A stretch of 64,000 nucleotides of DNA from NCBI RefSeq assembly GCF_900106535.1, contig NZ_FNOH01000004.1, positions 720,396-784,395 on the forward strand. The letters are read 5' to 3'. The position numbers were made by a program, and so were the translations under genes. The notes under the pieces were generated by a model that was given only the letters and a program-made list of their open reading frames with translations, ran no database searches and was not told the DNA's origin. This document shows positions 36,121 to 44,937 of this stretch, piece by piece. Numbering within the stretch: the first letter of the stretch is position 1; every line of letters starts with the position of its first letter. This stretch comes from Myxococcus xanthus (lineage in GTDB: Bacteria > Myxococcota > Myxococcia > Myxococcales > Myxococcaceae).

Positions 36121-36459
36121 TCATGCCGGCGAGACGGGGGCCGGTGCGTTGCCCTTGAGCAAGGCCAGCAGTCCGGCGAGCAGCCCGACCCCAGGCGAGC
36201 CTCCAAGGAGCGCTGCCCCCAGGATGGCCCGCGCGTAGTCGTCCCCTGTCGGTGCGCCCGACGCTTCGGGGGAGCTGAACATCCACCAATAGGCTGATAC
36301 GCCCACCAACACCGTGGCGGCTCCGGAAATCAGCAGGAACCGCTTCCACGAGCCGCGCCCCTTTCGCACCGCGAACAGGTGGATGAGGAGTGACACGGCC
36401 CCGAGCACGCCCCCGCCAAGGAGCGCCAGAAAGAAAGACCCGATGACGAAGATTCCCAT
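36121..36459 (-). CDS. Small membrane protein
   Basis: A 112-residue protein with three or four hydrophobic helices (IFVIGSFFLALLGGGVLGAV, FLLISGAATVLVGVSAYWW, AILGAALLGGSPGVGLLAGLLAL) separated by short basic or acidic loops. The start at 36459 has AGGA about ten bases ahead. No family is recognised. Confidence 0.6.
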   Translation of the reverse strand: MGIFVIGSFFLALLGGGVLGAVSLLIHLFAVRKGRGSWKRFLLISGAATVLVGVSAYWWMFSSPEASGAPTGDDYARAILGAALLGGSPGVGLLAGLLALLKGNAPAPVSPA

Positions 36460-36501
36460 GGCGCAGCATCCTAAACGCCCGCTCATGAATCTCGCACGCG
36501 C

Positions 36502-36845
36502 TCAGGCGGCGCGCCGCAGATGGACCTTGCGGAGGATAGGACTGGCGCGCCGCTGGGCGTTGCGAGCGTGCAGGTAGGCATGGACGCGCCTCATGAGCTT
36601 CTGGAGGTGGCAAGCGCACGGCCCATGGTGGCAACCGACACCCGCGCCAGGCCCCGGCGCTCCATCTCCAGCGCGAGCAACTCCCGCGTCCACGTCGGGT
36701 GGCACCAGCCCACCTCTTCGGGAGTACCCGCCAGCACGCGCGAGAGAATGGCGAGGAAGCGCTCATCCACCTTCGCCTCGCCATTGGCCGCCCTGCGGTC
36801 CAACAGGGATTTACGCCGTCCCGTCCGGTAGCGATTGACTGCGGA
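36502..36845 (-). pseudogene. IS630-family transposase remnant
   Basis: The frame at 36591-36845 reads TGRRKSLLDRRAANGEAKVD then PTWTRELLALEMERRGLARV and SVATMGRALA, the N-terminal DNA-binding half of an IS630-type transposase. A second frame continues to 36502. No catalytic DDE part remains and there is at least one frameshift. The boundary with the RHS fragment to the right is approximate. Confidence 0.6.
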
Positions 36846-37075
36846 GACGACCGGTTGCCGCAGAGGTCGGAACCTGCAGGGTTGCCATCAATGCAGTCTG
36901 CTGCGGTGCAACCCCGAGCGGCGTGTCTGCGACGAGGGTGGTACGATTGACATGTCCAAACGGATCATAATCAGCAACGCCCGAAACCCGGCGATTGGCA
37001 TCCATGGTAAGGACAGGTTTTCCAATCGAGTCGTGACAATGTAATACAGTCCACAGGGGGCAGGTTCACCATTTG
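36846..37075 (-). pseudogene. RHS/YD-repeat protein fragment
   Basis: The minus strand reads GEPAPCGLYY, then after a frameshift HDSIGKPVLTMDANRRVSG and VADYDPFGHVNRTTLVADTP, the DxxG/YDPFG core typical of RHS-repeat proteins. Neither a start nor a toxin tip is present. It is a remnant of an RHS element. From 37076 to 37275 I see nothing further. Confidence 0.6.
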
Positions 37076-37275
37076 GATGGGCCGCTTGGGCCGGCATGTG
37101 CCCCGAGGGGCGGCGCACAGCCCGCGTGTCACCCTCCAGCGGCCCTTCTTGGCCCCTCTTCACCAGCCTGCCGCCCTCAACAGGGCTCCTATCCGTCCTA
37201 TCCTTTTGTGGAGGTCGCACCGCGCTGCTGACCGGGGTGCGCCGGGGAGCTGGCGCCCGCGGGCTGTGCGTCGCC

Positions 37276-37965
37276 TTACCAGGGGCGGGCCTGGCCCGGA
37301 AGGCCACGTTCCCACTCCTCCTGCGAGTACCACTGCACCGCGCCCAGTTCCCCTGCGCCCTTCAGCCACTCCGCGATGATCTCGGACACCGTGATATTTC
37401 CTGCATGTCGGAGGAGCCACCGGCCTGGTACGTCGCCGATGGGGTTGGCCGTCACTTCGTGGAACCCATTCTCGGTCCAGGAGAACGAAAAGGAGGCGCT
37501 GGAGGCGCGCCTCTCGATGTGAGTGGTTCGATAGTTGGGTTGTTGGCCCGTCAGCCAAAGACGGAAGCGCTCAAGCACAGCCGCTGACTCCCAAGCGCGA
37601 GTATCGAGACGCTGTGCTTCGACGGAGACGTGGTTCCGCAAGACAGGGCGGATCCCTGCGGGCAGAGGCGCATCGCACTGGTCGCCTTCCCCCGCTTCAG
37701 TGAGTCGGCGCAGGATGACGGGGTGGGTCCCCCGGTACCGAACGCATCCGAACTCCTGGCAGCGAACGACCATGAGCGCGCGGTCGACCTCTTCGGGGGT
37801 GGTGGGCTGTCTCTGGACGTAGCAGTCGCCGCCAAGTCGTTCGGTCGCGAACGCGAACGTCTCTGGCGCAATGTGTGTGGGGACGCCGCATGCGGCGCAG
37901 CACTGGTCCACGACATAGAAGTCGCCAGGCACGTTCATGGGATGGGGCTCGTGCTGCTTCGACAT
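37276..37965 (-). CDS. Ferredoxin-like protein with C-terminal extension
   Basis: A 229-residue protein. The first 80 residues resemble a monocluster ferredoxin: DQCCAACGVPTHIAPETF with the leading Cys residues, then CYVQRQP and CQEFGCVRYRG. The remaining 150 residues are unrelated to ferredoxins and have mixed helix and strand character. Electron transfer is possible. Its position directly upstream of an RHS remnant makes an immunity or accessory role conceivable, but nothing proves it. No RBS was examined in detail beyond a plausible ATG at 37965. Confidence 0.6.
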   Translation of the reverse strand: MSKQHEPHPMNVPGDFYVVDQCCAACGVPTHIAPETFAFATERLGGDCYVQRQPTTPEEVDRALMVVRCQEFGCVRYRGTHPVILRRLTEAGEGDQCDAPLPAGIRPVLRNHVSVEAQRLDTRAWESAAVLERFRLWLTGQQPNYRTTHIERRASSASFSFSWTENGFHEVTANPIGDVPGRWLLRHAGNITVSEIIAEWLKGAGELGAVQWYSQEEWERGLPGQARPW

Positions 37966-38099
37966 GCGGTTCTCCTTGAGAGCGAGCCTACCTGGGAGCC
38001 GGGCTCAGGCGCTGTGCGATTCACGGATAGACAAGGCTCTCGTCCCTTCATGATTCGTCTACACTCGCCGCGAATCCATTCTTTCACGGAGATGTCACG

Positions 38100-38849
38100 A
38101 TGTTCAGCGCCTTCTCGCGCACCCTGCGAACGTTCACTGCAACCACCGCGCTCCTGGCCCTCACTGGCTGCGGTGAAGATACGCAGGACCCGCTTCCGGG
38201 TCCTCCCGAGGAACTCGCCTGCGATTCACAGACCTATGCGGAGGCCGTCCGCAACGCGGCCGAACCCACGGTGGCGGACATTTCCACGGAGCTGTGGGCC
38301 ATCAGCCCGTCGAATCCGCGGCTCATCTGGAACGAGTCCCGGACGGCCGTGCGCATGGCCATCTGGACCACGTTCGCTGGCTACACGCTGGGCGAGAACA
38401 CGCTCTCCCGTGAGGTCTGGGTCACACCCGCGCCTCAGCTCCAGACGTTCTGCAAGACGGTTCCCGAAGAGAAGCTCGTGGGTCGCCTCAACCAGTACCT
38501 GGGATTGCCCCCGCCCACGGAGAACGACAACGCTCGCTACGTCGTCGAGCTATGGGTCCGGCCCGAGAACCTGTTCCGGCCCTGCCCGGACGCGGAGATT
38601 GACGACGCCTCGTGCGGTCTTCAGTTCCCTGCCTCCGCCACCTCCGAGCACAGGAATTGGATCAACGCCTACTACGCCTACAGCTATGGGTTCTGGCAGA
38701 GCACGCACTACCCCTGGACCGGGTTGGGCTACACGTATGATTGGTGCAACGCCGACACGCGTGTGGGTGCCAGTGAGTACGTGGTTCGCGCTGACTCCAT
38801 CGTCGAAGTGACGGGCAAGTTCGAACGCGCCATCTACTGCGCGCCGTAG
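38100..38849 (+). CDS. Hypothetical lipoprotein
   Basis: A 249-residue lipoprotein with lipobox ALTGC near residue 24. The mature part has five or more Cys, is Trp/Tyr-rich (WINAYYAYSYGFWQSTHYPW near 195) and ends in a Cys. The composition fits an extracellular disulfide-bonded protein. I recognise no family. Confidence 0.65.
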   Translation: MFSAFSRTLRTFTATTALLALTGCGEDTQDPLPGPPEELACDSQTYAEAVRNAAEPTVADISTELWAISPSNPRLIWNESRTAVRMAIWTTFAGYTLGENTLSREVWVTPAPQLQTFCKTVPEEKLVGRLNQYLGLPPPTENDNARYVVELWVRPENLFRPCPDAEIDDASCGLQFPASATSEHRNWINAYYAYSYGFWQSTHYPWTGLGYTYDWCNADTRVGASEYVVRADSIVEVTGKFERAIYCAP

Positions 38850-38960
38850 CGAACCGCACCGGACCCCGGGCACGCGGGCACCTCGTCAGTGAGGGCCCGC
38901 GTGTCTGGTCGCGGAAACGGGGCCCGACTGGTCTCTTTCTCCGAGCCATGAATCAGGCCC

Positions 38961-39493
38961 TCAACTGGCCAGGTCCTGGGACTCGACTGGGGGACGCTTG
39001 GGCTCGCCGAAGGACATCAGCCGGCGGTGGAGCGGCGCGAGCAGCCCGAGGAAGATCACCAACACGCCGGTGATCTGCAGGAGCGGCTCGATGGAGACCG
39101 CTTCTGCCAGGGGGCCGAAGAGCAGCATGGATAGCGGCATCAGCGCGGTGGAGAGCATGGTCATCACGCTGAAGACTCGGCCCAGGTAAGCCGGCTCCAC
39201 GCGCTCCTGGAGCATCACCGTGGCGGGCGTGTTGTAGAGCGGCAGTGCCACGCCGAAGATCCCCATGGCCGCCAGGTACACCCCCAAGTGGGGCACCACG
39301 CCGAGGGCCACGGTGCACGCGCCCATGATGAGGTTGGACACGACCCTCGTCCGCATGCGGCTGTCGAAACCGCCCCACGCCGCGACATGGGGCCGCCCAT
39401 CGCCTGGTTCAAGGGCCCTTCGGGCAACGTGCTGTCCGTGCTCCAGGTGAAGTAGACGGCGAGACACATCACCTGCAGGCAAGGAGGGCGCAA
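38961..39493 (-). pseudogene. MFS transporter, N-terminal half lost and frameshifted
   Basis: The frame 38961-39400 encodes five MFS helices (SNLIMGACTVALGVVPHLGV, MTMLSTALMPLSMLLFGP, LLQITGVLVIFLGLLAPL) with PAYLGRVFSV between, as in the MFS-3/enterobactin-exporter branch. Upstream, CLQVMCLAVYFTWSTDST continues in another frame and then stops. The first half of the transporter is missing. It is a decayed gene. Confidence 0.65.
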
Positions 39494-39520
39494 GAGCCCC
39501 CTCCTTGCGGAAGCATCGTG

Positions 39521-40279
39521 TTACTGGATGCAGTACGGCCCGCTTGTGGTCACCGGGAAGGAGGAGAGCGCGCCATCCGGAACCACGGCGTGAGGGGCTG
39601 ACGTGGTGGCGTACCTCCTCATGAGGCCGGCGGAATACCCGAGGTAATACGAGGTGCTGCTCGAACGCTCGCGCAGAATCGCTCCGCAGTACGGCTCGCT
39701 GTCGCTGTGGTTGGCCAGTGTGCCCAGCGGAACCGTCTTCACGTTGGACTCACCACCGTAGTAGGCGAGGTCCGACGCGTTGGTGATGGGAATCTTCAGC
39801 CCCGTGGTCCAGATGTAGATTTGGGTCCCCGTGCGCTCGCGCAACAGCACCTGCTGGATGCTGTAGTCCTGGAAGGGCGCCTCCCAGTAGCTCGGGATTT
39901 CGTTGATGGTCTTCCAGTCATCCCAGAAGTCCAGCTCCGTGGGGTTGGGAATCCACCAGGGCATGCCTCCCACGAAGACGTAGATGGCGATCTGCCCCTT
40001 CTCGCGAGCCAGCGTGCCGTCCCGGGGAATCTGGGTGATGGCATCAATGGAGGACTGGGACATCACCACCAGGTTGGCGCTGGAATACAGGCTCCACTGC
40101 GTGGAGGGGATGAAGAACCTCGCGCCGCCCGCCACCAGGTAGCGGCTGGTGTTGTCAGCGCTGAGGAGCACAGTGCCGTCCAGCACCGTGGCGTAGCTCG
40201 CCAGGGCCTGGGCGCCAAAGAGGCAGAACATCATGGCGAGCACGCGAGGAATCGCTGCCATGGAAGAGAGAACGCGCAC
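39521..40279 (-). CDS. Secreted protein with four internal repeats
   Basis: A 252-residue exported protein starting at GTG with GGAGAAG upstream; the signal peptide ends ALAS. Four units of about 48 residues are visible: GTVLLSADNTSRYLVAGGAR with FFIPS, KGQIAIYVFVGGMPWWIPN, GTQIYIWTTGLKIPIT and a weaker SSTSYYLGYSAGLMRRYAT. The pattern Y-x-x-x-G-G/x-x-x-I-P recurs. Similar repeats occur in secreted bacterial proteins of unknown function. Confidence 0.6.
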   Translation of the reverse strand: MRVLSSMAAIPRVLAMMFCLFGAQALASYATVLDGTVLLSADNTSRYLVAGGARFFIPSTQWSLYSSANLVVMSQSSIDAITQIPRDGTLAREKGQIAIYVFVGGMPWWIPNPTELDFWDDWKTINEIPSYWEAPFQDYSIQQVLLRERTGTQIYIWTTGLKIPITNASDLAYYGGESNVKTVPLGTLANHSDSEPYCGAILRERSSSTSYYLGYSAGLMRRYATTSAPHAVVPDGALSSFPVTTSGPYCIQ

Positions 40280-41064
40280 GAATCTTCTCCAAGGATGGGG
40301 TGGGGGCTGCGAAAGCCACCCTACGGAGACGGCGTGATGGAAGCGTGACGCGGGCCGGTCAGGGGAGGATGAAGTCGCGCGGCTTCAAGGGCTCGGGCTG
40401 CGGTTCACCCAGCGCCTCCAGCAGGCTCATCTCCACGGTGCGAGCCATGCATTCTTGAAGTGACCAAGTCGTATGAGACCTCCCCCCCGCGTCTGGACAC
40501 TGCGGGTCAGGGGGTGGAAAACCATCCACGTGGTGAGGCCCGCATCTCACGACGACTGACAGCGTGCGCTATGATTTCCAGAGCATGCTACCTGCGCTTC
40601 GACTTGAGCCTCCTGCCCCCGAATAGACGAGTGCGCTCGGTGATCATCTCCGCAACCGCCTACACTGGCGTCGGACATTGGGGCGACGGAAACGTCTACA
40701 CGACCTTCGTCCCCAATGACGGCTGGTACGAGGGGAGCATCACCCCCGGCTTGAGATTGTCTATTGATGGGTAGGAGTGCCGCGTCGTGACGAGCTTCAA
40801 CCTCACGCGAGACGTCCATTGGCGACGCCACGTCCGGCGGAAACCACACCGCCGGATTCGTCGGGTTGACGGCTGCGCATGACGTTCGCGCCTGCACCCG
40901 CTGGGTGCCTCACTGCACAGCGATGGATGATGGCGCGCACCCTGCCCGCCAAACCGAGCGGCGGTCAGTCAGGCGCGGAGGGCCCGCGATCTTTTTTCCG
41001 ACCGACCGATGATTTTCGGTGGCCATGGCGGTCCAACCCTCAAAACCGCTTCACGGAGGACCCC
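40280..41064. other. Gap with decayed genes, including a DNRLRE-domain remnant
   Basis: Bases 40570-40870 on the plus strand encode, in at least two registers, parts of a DNRLRE-type carbohydrate-binding domain: ACYLRFDLSLLPPNRRVRSV, GDGNVYTTFVPNDGWYEGS and, later, SIGDATSGGNHTAGFVGLTA. A 29-codon minus frame at 40359-40448 (MSLLEALGEPQPEPLKPRDF) looks like another severed C-terminus. The remainder contains the promoter of the DoxX gene. Confidence 0.5.
40904..40938 (+). repeat. 35-bp dispersed repeat, copy 1
   Basis: GGTGCCTCACTGCACAGCGA and the following 15 bases recur at 41737-41771 with five differences. This copy lies about 125 bases before the DoxX start codon. Confidence 0.7.
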
Positions 41065-41556
41065 ATGACCACGACGACCCACACCGAACTCCAGCACGCC
41101 GCCCCAGCCACTCGCCTGCAGTCGGGCACGCAGTCCTCCTCGAAGAAGGCCCTGTGGACAGGACGCGTCCTGAGCGGCATCGCCGTCCTCTTCTTGCTGT
41201 TCGATGCCACTGGGAAATTGCTCCAGATTCCCGAGGCCCAGCAGGGCGCGGTGGAGCTCGGCTACCCCGTGAGCGTGCTCTTCGGCTTGGGAATCGTTCA
41301 ACTGGCGTGCCTGGCGGTGTACCTCACTCCCCGGCTCTCGGTGCTGGGGGCCATCCTGTGGACGGGCTATCTCGGAGGCGCGGTCGCCACCCACGTCCGG
41401 GTCGGCAATCCGCTCTTCTCCCACATGCTCTTCCCCGTCTACATCGCGACGCTGCTCTGGCTGGGGCTCTGGCTGCGCGATGCGCGGCTCCGCGCCGTCC
41501 TGCCGGGCCGGGCCACGTCGCCAAAGTCTTCAGGCCGCCCTGGCGTGGAACCGTAG
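41065..41556 (+). CDS. DoxX-like membrane protein
   Basis: A 163-residue protein with four helices after a 30-residue polar N-terminus: VLSGIAVLFLLFDATGKLL, VLFGLGIVQLACLAVYL, VLGAILWTGYLGGAVATHV and LFPVYIATLLWLGLWL. The LFDATGKL and GYLGGAVATHVR segments are typical of DoxX-like proteins, quinone-related membrane proteins of poorly known role. GGAGG six bases before the ATG fixes the start. Confidence 0.85.
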   Translation: MTTTTHTELQHAAPATRLQSGTQSSSKKALWTGRVLSGIAVLFLLFDATGKLLQIPEAQQGAVELGYPVSVLFGLGIVQLACLAVYLTPRLSVLGAILWTGYLGGAVATHVRVGNPLFSHMLFPVYIATLLWLGLWLRDARLRAVLPGRATSPKSSGRPGVEP

Positions 41557-41902
41557 CCCGCTCTTCTCGCCAGGACCCATGCTGCAGGGGGCCGAAAGCA
41601 GAGCGGCCCCTGGTCTCGCACCGTCTGGCGAGCTGGGAACAAACTCAGGGAGCCCGAAGAAGCCCCAACAGGGGGGCCGAAACTCGGGGTGAGCCGTTGA
41701 GCGCCGTGCATTCTACTACGGCCACTCCATACAATTGGTGCCTCGCTGCACAGCGATTGGCGATGGCGTGCTGCGTGCCACCCGAGAGGCGAGCCTCTGT
41801 CCGATGTCCGGCACGGTCCGGCCGCCGGTTGAAGCGCGGACTTTCCACTCGACTCGAGGCACGCGATGTTCAATTCCGTTCTATCCCCCAGGAGAGAGTC
41901 GC
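41557..41902. other. Intergenic region with second dispersed repeat
   Basis: No gene is seen in these 346 bases. They hold repeat copy 2 and presumably the promoter of the sugar dehydrogenase gene. Confidence 0.5.
41737..41771 (+). repeat. 35-bp dispersed repeat, copy 2
   Basis: Matches 40904-40938 at 30 of 35 positions and lies about 130 bases before the dehydrogenase start codon, a spacing similar to copy 1. It may be a shared regulatory site. Confidence 0.7.
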
Positions 41903-43243
41903 ATGCGAACCCTATCAATGCCCCTCATCGTCGCCGCCCTCCTATCTGGCTGCAGCCAGACCCCAGACCCCACGCCAACGCCCCAAGACTCGGGCGTCCC
42001 GCAGCTGGACTCGGGCGTCCCGCCGGAAGACTCGGGCGTTCCGCCAGATGACGCGGGCGTCCCTCCAGATGACGCGGGCGTTCCGCCAGAAGATCCGCTT
42101 CCCACCGGCCCCCCGGTCCCGCAGGGCCCGCCCAACGTGCCCGAGTTCGATCCGGCCTTCCCCGGACAGACACGCGTCCCAGCCATCCAGACGCAGACGC
42201 CCATCGAGGTCACCGAGATTGCCTCGGGCTTCAGGAATCCCTGGGCCATCGCCTTCCTGCCCGACCAGCGCATGCTGGTGACAGAGAAGCCCACCGGCTC
42301 GCTCTACATCGTCACGCCGCAGGGCGCGAAGTCTCCCGCCGTCGTGGGGCTGCCCAACGTGGATGGCCGTGGACAGGGGGGCCTGCTCGACGTGGAGGTC
42401 GGCCCCGACTACGCGCAGAGCCAGCTCATCTACTGGACCTATTCCGAGCCACGCCAGGGCGGCAACGGGCTCGCGGTGGCGCGTGCGAAACTCGTGGACG
42501 GTGCGCAGCCTCGCGTGGAGGACGTCCAGGTCATCTTCCGCATGATGCCCACGCTCGAGTCGACGCTGCACTCGGGGGGACGGCTGGTATTCACCCCCGA
42601 CGGCAAGCTGTTCGTCACGCTCGGGGAGCGCTCCATCCTCGCGGGCCGGGTGCAGGCGCAGGAACTGAACAGCCACTTCGGCAAGGTGGTCCGCATCAAT
42701 CCCGACGGCTCCGTGCCCCAGGACAACCCCTACGTGAACACCGAGGGGGCGAAGCCGGAAATCTGGTCGGTGGGCCACCGCAACGTCCTGTCGGCGGCGC
42801 TCGACAGCCAGAACCGGCTGTGGACGGTCGAAATGGGACCGCGCGGGGGTGACGAGCTCAACCGCCCCGAGGCCGGCAAGGATTACGGCTGGCCCACCAT
42901 TGGGTATGGCGAGGAGTACTCCGGCGCGCCCATCCACGAGAGCCCTCGTGGCCCAGGCATGGAGCAGCCCGTGTACTACTGGGACCCGGTCATTTCTCCC
43001 TCGGGGATGACCATCTACTCGGGGACCCTGTTCCCCGAGTGGCGGAACAACATCTTCATCGGAGGCCTGTCCAGCCAGGCGCTGGTGCGGCTCATGATGC
43101 GGAATGACCGCGTGGTGGGCGAGGAGCATCTCCTCAAGGACCTGGGCGTGCGCATCCGCGAGGTGGTGCAGGGCCCCGACGGAGCCCTCTACCTGCTCAC
43201 CGACGCCACCAACGGAAAGCTGCTCAAGGTCACGCCGCGCTGA
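41903..43243 (+). CDS. PQQ-dependent soluble aldose dehydrogenase-like lipoprotein
   Basis: A 446-residue lipoprotein (LLSGC) with a repetitive D-S-G-V-P-P linker, then a six-bladed propeller of the YliI/GdhB type: GFRNPWAIAFLPDQRMLVTE, STLHSGGRLVFTPDGKLFVT, the WSVGHRN catalytic-region strand, MGPRGGDELN and DYGWPTIGYGEEY. Such enzymes oxidise aldose sugars with PQQ in the periplasm or on the surface. The Leu-Tyr-Tyr-Trp-Asp-Pro and ISPSGMTIYSG segments follow the family. RBS AGGAGA precedes the ATG at 41903. Confidence 0.88.
   Translation: MRTLSMPLIVAALLSGCSQTPDPTPTPQDSGVPQLDSGVPPEDSGVPPDDAGVPPDDAGVPPEDPLPTGPPVPQGPPNVPEFDPAFPGQTRVPAIQTQTPIEVTEIASGFRNPWAIAFLPDQRMLVTEKPTGSLYIVTPQGAKSPAVVGLPNVDGRGQGGLLDVEVGPDYAQSQLIYWTYSEPRQGGNGLAVARAKLVDGAQPRVEDVQVIFRMMPTLESTLHSGGRLVFTPDGKLFVTLGERSILAGRVQAQELNSHFGKVVRINPDGSVPQDNPYVNTEGAKPEIWSVGHRNVLSAALDSQNRLWTVEMGPRGGDELNRPEAGKDYGWPTIGYGEEYSGAPIHESPRGPGMEQPVYYWDPVISPSGMTIYSGTLFPEWRNNIFIGGLSSQALVRLMMRNDRVVGEEHLLKDLGVRIREVVQGPDGALYLLTDATNGKLLKVTPR
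41987..42091. repeat. In-gene tandem repeat of the D-S/A-G-V-P linker
   Basis: Five units of 21-27 bases (GACTCGGGCGTCCCGC and variants ending in GATGACGCGGGCGTTCCG) encode the spacer between lipid anchor and propeller. Confidence 0.8.
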
Positions 43244-43429
43244 AGTCACCGCCGGCCACGGCATGCTCCACGCACCCCGAGCGACTCGGTCCTCGGGGTG
43301 CGCGGAGATGCCGCTCCAGCCCTCCCCTTTCAACACAGCCCCTCTTCGTCCAATCCGTCCGCATTCCGGAACCGCACCCGCTCCCGGGGTGTCAGGGGCC
43401 CGCGTCGAGCCCTCAACCCCGGAGAATCC

Positions 43430-44782
43430 ATGACGATGAGACTCGCCGTCGGCGCTCTGCTGCTGCTCTGGGGGTGCGCGACGCCTCCCGCCATCCCGCA
43501 GCGCCCCCTTCCCGCGAAGGCAGGGCCCGTCTTCCTGGAGAATGACTGGGAGGGAGCGCTCCGGGCGGGGCGGGAGGGCCGGCGGCCCGTCCTCGTGGAG
43601 GCCTGGGCCCCCTGGTGCCAATCGTGCCGGTCCATGCGCGCCACGGTGCTGACGTCCCCCGCCCTGGATGCGTGGGCGGACCGCTTCGTCTGGCTCGCGG
43701 TGGACACGGACGCCGACACCAGCATGGCCTTCCTCCAGCGATACCCGGTGGACACGTGGCCCACCTTCTTCGTCCTGGAGCCGGAACACGGCGCCGTCCT
43801 CGCGCGCTCGTTGGGCGCGGTGTCCCTCCCCCAATTCCTGGGCTTGCTCGAGCAATCCGAGCGGACCTTCCAGCAAGGCCGCCTGGGCACGGAGGCGCTG
43901 GTCCGGGCGGATGCGCTCGCCCTCTCCGGTCAGCACGGCGAAGCCGCGGTGGCCTATCAGCGGGCCCTGGAGCAGTTGGCCCCCGAGGACGCGCGCCGCG
44001 CGGGCGCCCTCGTGTCCTGGAGCAAGTCGCTGGCCGCCACGGGCGCCTCCGCGGACTGCATGCGGGTGGCCGCGAGCGAGCTGCCGAAGCTCTCGCGCGT
44101 GGACGATCGCACGCGGCTGCTGTACGTGGGCATGGGCTGCGCGCTGGACACTAACACCGATGAGGCGCGAGCGGTGCGAGGCCAGTTCGCCGACGAGGCA
44201 AACCGGGCCCTGGGTGCTCCCGAGACCGAGCTGACTCCGCTGCAACGCTCGTCGCTCTACGAGCTGGCTTGCGAGGCCCGTGAGGCGTCCGGGGACGAAG
44301 CGGGGCTGCGCGACCAGGCGCGAACCTGGTGGGCGTTCCTCCAGCTCCAGGCCACTCACGCGAATGGGGCCGAGGAGCGCGCGGCGCTCGATTCGCATCG
44401 GGTGATGGCCACCGCGCTGTTGGACCAGCCGGACGCCGCCATTCCCCTCTTGGAGCGCAGCGAGCGGGAGCTGCCCGGGGACTACAACCCGCCAGCCCGG
44501 CTCGCGACGCTGTACCTGATGGCCGGGAGGAAGGATGAAGCGCTGACGGCGAGCAAGCGGGCCCTGGCCCTGGCCAAGGGAGTCTCCCGAGGCACCGTGC
44601 TCGCGGGCCATGCGCGCATCCTCATGGCACATGGCGAGCGGGCACACGCGGAGCGACTGCTGACCGAGGCCTTGAGCGAGATGGACCGGACGCCAGGCAT
44701 TCCCCAGGACCATCTCCAGCGAAAAGTGCTCGAGCGAACCCTCGCGAGGCTTCGCGCGAGCAACGGTGCGTCGCCGAAGTGA
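43430..44782 (+). CDS. Thioredoxin-fold lipoprotein with TPR-like domain
   Basis: A 450-residue lipoprotein (lipobox LLWGC). Residues 35-150 are a thioredoxin domain with the active site EAWAPWCQSCRSMRA and the cis-Pro segment DTWPTFFVLEP. Residues 160-440 are helical repeats of TPR type (GEAAVAYQRALEQL, AAIPLLERSERELPGDY, LATLYLMAGRKDEAL). It probably acts in periplasmic or surface disulfide handling, with the TPR part as docking surface. Start at 43430 by signal-peptide logic. Confidence 0.82.
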   Translation: MTMRLAVGALLLLWGCATPPAIPQRPLPAKAGPVFLENDWEGALRAGREGRRPVLVEAWAPWCQSCRSMRATVLTSPALDAWADRFVWLAVDTDADTSMAFLQRYPVDTWPTFFVLEPEHGAVLARSLGAVSLPQFLGLLEQSERTFQQGRLGTEALVRADALALSGQHGEAAVAYQRALEQLAPEDARRAGALVSWSKSLAATGASADCMRVAASELPKLSRVDDRTRLLYVGMGCALDTNTDEARAVRGQFADEANRALGAPETELTPLQRSSLYELACEAREASGDEAGLRDQARTWWAFLQLQATHANGAEERAALDSHRVMATALLDQPDAAIPLLERSERELPGDYNPPARLATLYLMAGRKDEALTASKRALALAKGVSRGTVLAGHARILMAHGERAHAERLLTEALSEMDRTPGIPQDHLQRKVLERTLARLRASNGASPK

Positions 44783-44937
44783 ATGGCGAACGGAAGGCCG
44801 CCATGACTCGGCGCGGAGGGCTCCGCCTTTTCGGGCTGGGGACGGGCAGCCAGGCGGACGGGCCCCACCATTTCGCCCGAGCCTGGCCTGTTTCGCCTAC
44901 GCTGCCCGCCGTCTCCTGAAAGGCCGGTGTCCGTCGC

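Noticed and set aside
41942..44713. A 923-codon open frame on the minus strand
   Set aside because: It is antisense to two clear lipoprotein genes and has shadow-like composition (His, Arg, Val, Gln-rich with no domain).
44805..44835. Short hairpin followed by TTTT after the thioredoxin gene
   Set aside because: The stem is only about five pairs with a four-base loop, too weak to call a terminator.
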